From contig CALKWP010000052.1 in the NCBI GenBank assembly GCA_938004075.1, positions 1 to 10,276 of the forward strand: a stretch of DNA of 10,276 nt, written 5' to 3'. The notes below the pieces were generated by a model. The model did no database searches. It had not been told where the DNA came from and was given only the letters and a program-made list of their open reading frames with translations. The stretch is from an uncultured Methanomassiliicoccales archaeon. Its GTDB lineage: Archaea > Thermoplasmatota > Thermoplasmata > SG8-5. Below, piece by piece: positions 1 through 5,958 of the stretch. The first letter of the stretch is position 1. Every line of letters starts with the position of its first letter. The translations under genes were made by a program, and so were the position numbers.

Positions 1-1
1 G

Positions 2-79
2 GTGGACATACCGTGCATGGCGGTTCTGAGGGAGAGGTCGGGAAGGATACGCATGTTCGAGAAGGGAGGAATTCCATGA
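2..79 (+). CDS. 3' end of an unidentified upstream gene (partial)
   Basis: Reading from base 2, the frame is open for 25 codons and stops with TGA at 77-79. The visible C-terminus contains residues like VLRERSGRIRMFEKGGIP. The stop overlaps the next gene's ATG as ATGA, the usual sign of translational coupling in an archaeal operon. The frame looks more protein-like than the alternative, an upstream extension of the CBS gene, which has a Gly/Glu-rich composition unlike a CBS N-terminus. The start lies outside the window and I do not recognise the family. Being real rests on the coupling geometry alone. Confidence 0.45.
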   Translation: MDIPCMAVLRERSGRIRMFEKGGIP

Positions 80-915
80 AATTGAAGGACATAATGGTCA
101 AGGAAGTAGGTTGCGCAGAACTGCCAGGCAACAGGACAGATATCATCAAATTGATGGTTAGAAATAACAAAACCGGCATACCCGTCACAAAGGATGATGG
201 AACAATGGTTGGTTTCACGACCAGGCAGGATATCTATGCTAAACCTGAAGAGGAGCAGCTAGCCCTTCTCATGACAAAGGATTACCCCTCGCTGGGGCCC
301 AATGACTCGATTGAGGACGGAGCCAGGATCCTCCTCGATAACAACCTGCATCACCTCCCGATAGTGAGCAAGAAGAAGCTGGTGGGGATTGTAACACCAG
401 TGGATTACCTCAGCGTCATCGAGAAGCTGGATATGGATGAGCCGGTGGAGAATTTCGTTCGCACGCCATGTGTGCCGATTTACGAAGGTGCGCCGATTGC
501 TGTGGCAGACACGCTTTTCAGAGTGGCTGGCGTTGTTGCCGCCCCTGTGCTCAATGACGAGGGCAGGCTTGTCGGCATAGTAACAGACAGGGACATTTTC
601 AAGCTTTCAGCCGTTGACGGCCACACTGCAGTTGCAGACCTCGGCATCGGCGAGGATGAGGACCAGTGGACCTGGGAGGGCCTCAGGAACGTGATTAAGC
701 TCTACTACGAGGTAAAGCACCTCACGCTTCCTAAGATACCTGTTAAGGAGGTAATGGTCCCTGACCCGATGACCATATTCGGGAAGACCAGCGTCACGGA
801 AGCGGCCCGCATAATGAAGAAGCATGATTTCGGCCAATTGCCAATCCGCAATTCACAGGACAGGCTCGTCGCAATGATATACGAGCTTGATATGCTGGCG
901 GCGGTTCTAAGATAA
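76..915 (+). CDS. Four-CBS-domain regulatory protein
   Basis: A 279-residue cytosolic protein made almost entirely of CBS domains, which pair up to bind adenine nucleotides or S-adenosylmethionine and act as energy or ligand sensors. Four repeats can be read: about residues 4-58, 62-118 (LHHLPIV, LVGIVTPVDYL), 124-180 (VVAAPVLNDEGRLVGIVTDRD) and 223-278 (VKEVMVPDPMTI, GQLPI). An acidic linker of about 40 residues (180-222, with DEDQWTWEGL) separates CBS3 from CBS4. There is no attached enzyme, transporter or DNA-binding domain, so it must act in trans or as a ligand store. The ATG at 76 is chosen because GGGAGG at 64-69 sits 6 nt upstream; an in-frame GTG at 13 has no such site and would add 21 atypical residues. 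It lies 11 bp before glyS, so the two are probably co-expressed. The ligand is unknown. Confidence 0.88.
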   Translation: MKLKDIMVKEVGCAELPGNRTDIIKLMVRNNKTGIPVTKDDGTMVGFTTRQDIYAKPEEEQLALLMTKDYPSLGPNDSIEDGARILLDNNLHHLPIVSKKKLVGIVTPVDYLSVIEKLDMDEPVENFVRTPCVPIYEGAPIAVADTLFRVAGVVAAPVLNDEGRLVGIVTDRDIFKLSAVDGHTAVADLGIGEDEDQWTWEGLRNVIKLYYEVKHLTLPKIPVKEVMVPDPMTIFGKTSVTEAARIMKKHDFGQLPIRNSQDRLVAMIYELDMLAAVLR

Positions 916-926
916 TGGTGAGGTAA

Positions 927-2414
927 ATGTCGATAGACGTGCAATCGCTCGCGAAGCGAAGAGGATTCATCTGGCAGTCCGCAGAGATATACGGCAGCAT
1001 GGCCGGTTTCTATGACTACGGTGCCATGGGAGCGATGCTCAAAAGGAAATGGGAGAATTCCTGGTTGAAATATTTCATGGGACTCAACGATAATTATTAC
1101 CTCATTGATTCCACGAATATCCTTCCTGAGGCTGCCCTCAAGGCATCCGGCCATGTGGACAGCTTCACCGACCCGCTAATCGAATGCACGAAATGCGGCC
1201 ATGCTTTCAGGGCGGACCAGCTTATCGAGGAGACCACCAATCAGGCAGCGGAGGAGCTTTCGCTTGCCGAGATTGATGCAAAAGTCCTTGAGATTGGCCT
1301 TGCTTGCCCAAGATGCAAAGGGCCTTTTGGAAATGCGAGGACATTCAACATGATGTTTCCTATCGATGTGGGAACCAAGGGCACCGACAAGGCATACCTC
1401 AGACCGGAAACCGCCCAGGGCGCTTATCTGAATTTCAAGAGGCATTTCGAGATAATGAGAAGGAAGCTTCCGCTCGGGTTGACCATCATCGGCAAGGCTT
1501 ACAGGAACGAGATTGCGCCGCGCCAGGGCGTTTACCGCATGAGGGAATTGATACAGGCTGAACTTCAGATATTCATGGACCCGGATACATTCTCTGATGA
1601 ACTTGACCTCAAAGAGATGGATGGCCAGGACATCCAGGTCCAGCTGGTTGACATGCGCGGAAAGCAGCACATGCAGCCTATGCCATGTCGTTACCTGGTG
1701 GACCAGTACGGTCTGCCGGAATTCTATGTGTATCACATGCTGAAGATCCAGCAATTCTACCTGGATGTGATAAAAGTTCCAAAAAGCAAGTTCAGATTCT
1801 ATGAAAAATCCGCGAAGGAGAGAGCGTTCTACAATCGCGTCCATTTCGACATCGAGGTGGACCTGTCAACGCTTGGCGGATTCAAGGAACTTGCAGGTCT
1901 GCATTACAGGGGAGACTATGACCTGACGAAGCACCAGCTCGGCTCCAAGGAGAGCATGGAAGTCTCAATTGAAGGCAGACGGCTCATCCCGCATGTGCTG
2001 GAATTGAGCTTCGGAGTGGACAGGAACGTCTGGGCATTGCTGGACCTTCATCTGGTCGATGAGCGGACCGGCGTTCTCAAACTCCCGCCGGCGCTGGCGC
2101 CTTACACATTTGCCGTTTTCCCGCTGATGAAGAAGGATGAACTCATTCCAGTGGCCAGGAATATCCATTCTCGCCTGAGGGATGATTATGATGTTTGCTA
2201 CGACCAGTCCGGTTCCATCGGAAAAAGATATGCCAGGATGGATGAGATTGGCACGCCGTTCTGCATCACCGTGGATTTTGATGGGCTTGCTGATGGAACT
2301 GTGACAATTCGTGACACAGATTCCGCTGAGCAGAAGCGCATAAAATTGGATGACCTGGAAATCATTGCAAGGGGTCTGCATTCCGGCAAATTGCTATTCA
2401 AGGAATTGAACTGA
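927..2414 (+). CDS. glyS: Glycyl-tRNA synthetase (class II, archaeal/eukaryotic dimeric type)
   Basis: Charges tRNA-Gly with glycine using ATP, in the cytosol. The 495-residue protein opens with the family signature QSAEIYGSMAGFYDYG (about 16-31). A zinc-ribbon-like pair of CxxC motifs follows (ECTKCG near 86 and ACPRCK near 126), then the substrate-binding RPETAQG (about 158-164). Motif 2 is YRNEIAPRQGVYRMRE (about 191-206), motif 3 is PHVLELSFGVDR (about 354-365), and an anticodon-binding domain begins near LPPALAPYTFAVFPL. It is short for the archaeal family, which is often around 570 residues, and has no WHEP extension. Motifs 2 and 3 carry small departures (RELIQAEL for REFxQAE; ELSFG for EPSFG). 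GGTGAGG at 917-923 is the ribosome site. It follows the CBS gene by 11 bp and precedes the PP-loop gene by 4 bp. Confidence 0.96.
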   Translation: MSIDVQSLAKRRGFIWQSAEIYGSMAGFYDYGAMGAMLKRKWENSWLKYFMGLNDNYYLIDSTNILPEAALKASGHVDSFTDPLIECTKCGHAFRADQLIEETTNQAAEELSLAEIDAKVLEIGLACPRCKGPFGNARTFNMMFPIDVGTKGTDKAYLRPETAQGAYLNFKRHFEIMRRKLPLGLTIIGKAYRNEIAPRQGVYRMRELIQAELQIFMDPDTFSDELDLKEMDGQDIQVQLVDMRGKQHMQPMPCRYLVDQYGLPEFYVYHMLKIQQFYLDVIKVPKSKFRFYEKSAKERAFYNRVHFDIEVDLSTLGGFKELAGLHYRGDYDLTKHQLGSKESMEVSIEGRRLIPHVLELSFGVDRNVWALLDLHLVDERTGVLKLPPALAPYTFAVFPLMKKDELIPVARNIHSRLRDDYDVCYDQSGSIGKRYARMDEIGTPFCITVDFDGLADGTVTIRDTDSAEQKRIKLDDLEIIARGLHSGKLLFKELN

Positions 2415-2418
2415 TACC

Positions 2419-3174
2419 ATGATTCGGGACGCGGAAGCCTGGAAGCTGGCTGTAATTCTGCGAGCCGTAATCAGCGAGAAGGTATCCGGCAAAGAAAACG
2501 TTGGCATTATGTTCTCCGGTGGCCTGGATAGCGCGGTCATTGCTGTCATCGCCAGAAAATATTGCGAGCCAACATTATACACAATGGGCCTGGAAGGGTC
2601 TCATGACTTGGAATGGGGAAGAGACTGCGCTGCGGTTCTGGACATTACATGGAAAGGGATTGAGGTTCTGGAAAAGGACATTGTCCAGTCTTTGGACAGG
2701 GTTCAGAATGTTCATTGCATGGACAATCCTAAGTGGATTACAACTTTTGTCGGCTTTGACATTGCGCTCGGAGGCATATCTGAAGAAATCGTGATATGCG
2801 GCCAGGGCGCTGACGAACTTTTCGGTGGCTACAGGAAATACATTGACCGTGATGATGCAGATGCCATGATGAAACGCGACCTTGATGAGCTGAGGATGCT
2901 GGAATTTCCAGCTTATCAAAAAATGGCGTCGTATTACAAAAAGGAATTGCTGGCTCCATATATTGATGAACGATTCGTAAAATTCACTGATTCGATTGGC
3001 ATCGAGCAGAAGATTGGGGAGAGGGGCAATAAGATCGTGCTCAGGGATGCAGCAGGATTGCTCGGGGTTCCCGGCATGATGGCGAATAAGCCGAAGAAGG
3101 CAATGCAGTATGGAAGCGGCATTTCGAAAGTAATCAAGAAACATTTGAAACATAATGTTAATCCAGATAAATAG
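2419..3174 (+). CDS. Stand-alone asparagine-synthetase-type PP-loop ATPase
   Basis: A 251-residue protein equivalent to the synthetase (C-terminal) domain of asparagine synthetase B. It has the PP-loop SGGLDSAV at about 33-40, which binds ATP for adenylation of a carboxylate, and GQGADELFGGYRKY at about 128-141, the second hallmark of the family. A third family-like patch, KPKKAMQYGSG, lies at about 224-234. The glutaminase domain, with its N-terminal catalytic Cys, is absent, and the protein is less than half the length of AsnB (about 500-600). It must therefore use free ammonia or another nucleophile, or serve a different reaction. It is 4 bp after glyS with only a weak AAGGA upstream, so translation probably depends on readthrough from glyS. 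That placement hints at amino-acid or tRNA metabolism, but this is inference. The fold is secure and the substrate is not. Confidence 0.85.
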   Translation: MIRDAEAWKLAVILRAVISEKVSGKENVGIMFSGGLDSAVIAVIARKYCEPTLYTMGLEGSHDLEWGRDCAAVLDITWKGIEVLEKDIVQSLDRVQNVHCMDNPKWITTFVGFDIALGGISEEIVICGQGADELFGGYRKYIDRDDADAMMKRDLDELRMLEFPAYQKMASYYKKELLAPYIDERFVKFTDSIGIEQKIGERGNKIVLRDAAGLLGVPGMMANKPKKAMQYGSGISKVIKKHLKHNVNPDK

Positions 3175-3180
3175 CCAATA

Positions 3181-3187
3181 TTTTTTT
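3181..3187 (+). terminator. T7 run after the glyS operon
   Basis: Seven consecutive T residues begin 7 nt after the stop of the PP-loop gene. Archaeal RNA polymerase terminates at T-rich non-template stretches without needing a hairpin, and no stem is seen here. The flanking AATATTTTTTT could also serve as a TATA-like element for the GTPase unit, so the two roles cannot be separated by eye. Confidence 0.5.
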
Positions 3188-3244
3188 GTCCGAGGAAAGT
3201 GTTATGAATGAGGTTTGCATTATGCCATACAATCGTGGATGACT

Positions 3245-4066
3245 ATGAACGTGAAACAGGTTAAAAGGAAAGTGCTTCTTATCGGTGACGGAGCCGTGGG
3301 AAAGACAAGTCTTGTAAGAAAATTCGTGATGGACAAGTTTGACGACAAGTACATCACCACAATCGGCACGAAGATCACAAAGAAGGACCTGAGATTCAAC
3401 ACGCCGGCTGGCGAAACGGTATTAACGCTGATGATATGGGACATACTCGGCCAGAAGGGATATACTGGCATCCAGGCATCAAGCTACAAAGGCGCGGAAG
3501 GCGCAATGATTGTTTGCGATCTGACAAGAAAGGATACCTTAGCCAGCACAGTGGAATACTGGATTCCCGAGCTCAGAAAAGTAACCGGCGAGATACCCAT
3601 GGTATTCGTCGGTAACAAATGCGATCTGATAGATGAGCGCCAGATATCCGAGTCGGAACTGCAATCAACGGCGAGCAAATTCGGATGCAGGAGTTACGTT
3701 GCGAGTGCTAAAACTGGCGAGAACGTTGAATCCATCTTCAAGTTGCTTGGCGAGGGCGTCCTCGATTACACAGCGAAAAACCAAACCGCGCCGGTTGCTG
3801 GGCCCAAGGAGATAAGGAACCTGACTGACGTGACAGATATGATCATCCAGGAGTTCTGCGAATCATTCGGCGACCAGGAGACGGCAATGGCCGCCATCAG
3901 GCAGCAATTCTCCCTGGCCGGAGTGGATGTGAAGGACCCGAAGAAGGATACGCTTCTCAGGGCGGTTGAGAAACTGGCCGAGGTCGAGAAGGGATTCAAG
4001 GACGATTTCTCGGTGAAGAGCTCGCTGGCAAAGCGCAAGCGGCTCATCGAGCAGCACGGCGGGTGA
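3245..4066 (+). CDS. Ras/Rab-like small GTPase with a C-terminal helical extension
   Basis: A 273-residue GTP-binding switch protein. All five G motifs are intact: GDGAVGKTS (14-22), the switch I threonine in ITTIGTK (T39), WDILGQ (65-70, keeping the Gln needed for hydrolysis), NKCD (124-127) and SAKTG (154-158). The GTPase core ends near residue 175. About 95 further residues follow a Pro/Ala linker and look mostly helical and charged (DMIIQEFCESFGDQE through RKRLIEQHGG). I do not recognise this extension; it may bind an effector or regulator. No signal peptide, membrane helix or C-terminal prenylation Cys is present. The ATG at 3245 is chosen because the GTPase beta-strand starts 8 residues later and GGATGA lies just upstream; an ATG at 3239 and a TTG at 3215 are alternatives. 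It is a close paralogue of the next gene, 4 bp downstream, and shares its operon. Confidence 0.92.
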   Translation: MNVKQVKRKVLLIGDGAVGKTSLVRKFVMDKFDDKYITTIGTKITKKDLRFNTPAGETVLTLMIWDILGQKGYTGIQASSYKGAEGAMIVCDLTRKDTLASTVEYWIPELRKVTGEIPMVFVGNKCDLIDERQISESELQSTASKFGCRSYVASAKTGENVESIFKLLGEGVLDYTAKNQTAPVAGPKEIRNLTDVTDMIIQEFCESFGDQETAMAAIRQQFSLAGVDVKDPKKDTLLRAVEKLAEVEKGFKDDFSVKSSLAKRKRLIEQHGG

Positions 4067-4070
4067 TTCC

Positions 4071-4622
4071 ATGCCCAAGAAGCTCATGAAGAAGATATGT
4101 CTTCTGGGTGATGGGGCGGTGGGCAAGACTTCGCTCATCAGGAAATTCGTTTTCGACAGTTTCGATGACAAGTACATCATGACATTCGGCACAAAGGTCT
4201 CGAAGAAAGAGGTTGATATTTTCAGGGATGGCACCGAATACAACATGACCTTCCTGATATGGGACATTCTCGGCCAACGCATCCATGACAATGTTCATTC
4301 TGCCTATTACCAGGGCGCTGCTGGCGCATTCATCGTCTGCGATACCACAAGACTGGAAACCCTGCAGCATCTGGAAGACTGGATACAGGTCTTCAGGAAG
4401 GTGAATGCTGATGCGCCGGTCCTCCTGCTTGGAAACAAGTCCGACCTGAAATGCGAGATGCAATTCGGTGAGAAGGAACTCTCTGAACTTGCGGCCAGGC
4501 ACAGGATGAAATTCCACCTGACAAGCGCTAAAACTGGAGCCCATGTTGAGGAATCCTTCATCGAGTTGGGCAATGAGGTAATTGATATTCATCTGCGGAA
4601 GAAAGGTGATGCGAATGAATGA
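4071..4622 (+). CDS. Ras/Rab-like small GTPase (minimal, paralogue of the upstream gene)
   Basis: A 183-residue small GTPase with no extension. The G motifs are GDGAVGKTS (13-21), switch I IMTFGTK (T38), WDILGQ (64-69), NKSD (122-125) and SAKTG (152-156). The stretch from the P-loop through switch I is nearly identical to the upstream GTPase (both read RKFV, then FDDKYI), so the two come from a local duplication and probably share regulators. The remainder diverges more, which suggests different effectors. It ends in a charged tail (RKKGDANE) with no lipidation Cys, so any membrane contact would be through a partner. GGGTGAT at 4061-4067, overlapping the previous stop, is its ribosome site. 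Its last 8 bp overlap the start of the V4R-DUF835 gene, so all three are translationally linked. Confidence 0.93.
   Translation: MPKKLMKKICLLGDGAVGKTSLIRKFVFDSFDDKYIMTFGTKVSKKEVDIFRDGTEYNMTFLIWDILGQRIHDNVHSAYYQGAAGAFIVCDTTRLETLQHLEDWIQVFRKVNADAPVLLLGNKSDLKCEMQFGEKELSELAARHRMKFHLTSAKTGAHVEESFIELGNEVIDIHLRKKGDANE
4605..4610 (+). promoter_or_regulatory. Ribosome binding site deciding the V4R-DUF835 start
   Basis: GGTGAT at 4605-4610, within AAAGGTGAT, matches the archaeal anti-Shine-Dalgarno and lies 4 nt before the ATG at 4615. It includes part of an earlier in-frame ATG at 4609, which therefore cannot be the main start. The site lies inside the 3' end of the second GTPase gene. Confidence 0.7.
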
Positions 4623-5571
4623 GACTGAATCAACTGTCAGCTTCTTCGTAATGGGCGGCGATGCATTGCGCAGCCTTCACGACGAGCTCCAGATATTACT
4701 TGGCGAGAAGGACGCAAGCGCTATGCTTGCCAGGTATGGATATAGATGCGGCGAGAGCTTGGTCCAGAGCATCGGCTATGCTTGCGAGAACATCCAGGAG
4801 ATGGAGGACATTCTTCCCGGCATCCTGATAGAGACTGGATTGGGCCGCGCGACCACCACCAGCATCACTGATGATGTTATAACCATAGAATTCGAGGAAT
4901 CGGTTGAAGCGAACCATCTGGGGAAGAAGACCAGCATTGGATGCAATTTCACAAGAGGGTACCTCGCCGGTGTCATATCCACCCTCATGGACGCAAGATT
5001 CGATGCCACGGAGGACAAATGCCAGTGCCGCGGGGACGAATTCTGCGTTCACAGGATTGTCAGGAATGCGCTGTATGTTAAGCCGGAACCCGAGGGCGCC
5101 GAGGGAGAGGTTGAGAACCAGCTGGAGGTTTGCACCGGCTACCTAATCAAAGAGGAAGTTCCGGACAGAAGTTACGAGATCTTCAAGGACTGGGTGACGC
5201 ATGGACACGAGGGATTATGCATCACAAGGGACTTCCCGGCCAAGATACGGAAGAGGTACGGCCTTGAGAAGACCCCGATTATCTGGCTATCCACATCGGA
5301 GACTGAGAACACGGTCCCACCGCAGAATCTGTCCACGCTGTTCTACCACATCGAGAACTTCCTGAAAAAATCAAAGAACGGCATACTGCTCCTCTCCGGA
5401 CTTGAGTACCTGATTACCCATAACACGTATCCATCGGTTCTTAAGTTCATCCAGCTTCTCAACGAGCAGATTGCCATCAGGGAAGCGGTCCTCATAGTGC
5501 CGGTAAGCCCCCCCACCATGGAAGAGAAGGACCTCAAGCTGGTGGAGAGGGAATTGACCTTGCTCGAATGA
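4615..5571 (+). CDS. V4R-DUF835 two-domain signalling protein
   Basis: A 318-residue soluble protein. The first half, about residues 35-150, is a V4R domain: it has RCGESLVQSIG (44-54), SIGCNFTRGYLAG (107-119) and the Cys cluster CQCRGDEFC (136-144). V4R domains bind small ligands in known bacterial cases and share their fold with Bet3 of the TRAPP complex. The second half, about residues 185-318, is a DUF835 domain. It is recognised from ILLLSGLEYLI (257-267), an FIQLLNEQ helix, LIVPVSPPTMEEKDL (293-307) and a terminal ERELTLLE; this family is mainly archaeal, often attached to sensor modules, and of unknown function. The gene overlaps the second GTPase by 8 bp, so it is very likely its partner. 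A role as ligand sensor or GTPase regulator is inferred. The protein has no kinase, DNA-binding or membrane segment. Confidence 0.88.
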   Translation: MNETESTVSFFVMGGDALRSLHDELQILLGEKDASAMLARYGYRCGESLVQSIGYACENIQEMEDILPGILIETGLGRATTTSITDDVITIEFEESVEANHLGKKTSIGCNFTRGYLAGVISTLMDARFDATEDKCQCRGDEFCVHRIVRNALYVKPEPEGAEGEVENQLEVCTGYLIKEEVPDRSYEIFKDWVTHGHEGLCITRDFPAKIRKRYGLEKTPIIWLSTSETENTVPPQNLSTLFYHIENFLKKSKNGILLLSGLEYLITHNTYPSVLKFIQLLNEQIAIREAVLIVPVSPPTMEEKDLKLVERELTLLE

Positions 5572-5590
5572 TGGGAATTCCCAACCAATC

Positions 5591-5598
5591 TATTTATA
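5591..5598 (+). promoter_or_regulatory. TATA box for the small membrane protein
   Basis: TATTTATA is centred about 25-26 bp before the ATG at 5620, and CCAACCAATC lies directly upstream where a BRE would sit. The spacing puts the transcription start at or next to the ATG. No Shine-Dalgarno is seen, so a leaderless mRNA is expected. Confidence 0.7.
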
Positions 5599-5619
5599 CA
5601 GTCAAGCCAATTTTAAACC

Positions 5620-5958
5620 ATGGAGAAAGCATTAAAATTGATACTGACCATAATTGGCATCGGATTCCTGCTGGGATTCATATTCACCCCGTTCGCCATG
5701 GTCGTCGCGGGAATGGCACTCTGGATAATACTCTGGGTCGCCCAGGGCGGAATGGCTGAGGGAAACCCATACAAGCGGATGAACATGCGCGGCGGCGGGG
5801 TACCAAACTGGACCGTGGTGAGCCAGTATCAGAAAAATGAGAAAATCGAAATCAGGGACAGCGGCTCCTACTACACTGCAGTTTTCTTCTTCTTGGCGGG
5901 TGCTATGCTCATTGTGATCGGTCTGGTCTGGATGTGGCTGAACGGCTCATTCAGATGA
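5620..5958 (+). CDS. Small membrane protein with three predicted helices
   Basis: A 112-residue protein that I do not recognise. Hydrophobic segments lie at about residues 5-23 (LKLILTIIGIGFLLGFIF), 26-43 (AMVVAGMALWIILWVA) and 86-107 (TAVFFFLAGAMLIVIGLVW). A polar loop of about 40 residues between the second and third is rich in Gly, Asn, Arg and Lys (NPYKRMNMRGGG). The protein has no Cys or His, which argues against redox or metal chemistry. It has its own TATA box and looks leaderless, so it is separate from the GTPase operon although only 48 bp downstream. Its final 8 bp overlap the 3' end of cysS on the other strand. Confidence 0.75.
   Translation: MEKALKLILTIIGIGFLLGFIFTPFAMVVAGMALWIILWVAQGGMAEGNPYKRMNMRGGGVPNWTVVSQYQKNEKIEIRDSGSYYTAVFFFLAGAMLIVIGLVWMWLNGSFR

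Noticed and set aside
13..75. GTG-started extension of the CBS protein
   Set aside because: There is a strong GGGAGG 6 nt before ATG 76, and the first CBS repeat begins right there; the extension is not CBS-like.
1176..1844. Minus-strand frame of 222 codons inside glyS
   Set aside because: It lies wholly antisense to clear synthetase motifs, has no family features and no start signal.
4044..4592. Minus-strand frame of 182 codons opposite the second GTPase
   Set aside because: Antisense shadow of a gene with all five G motifs; no recognisable domain.
4582..4614. N-terminal extension of the V4R-DUF835 protein
   Set aside because: It lies inside the second GTPase gene, and GGTGAT at 4605-4610 points to the ATG at 4615.
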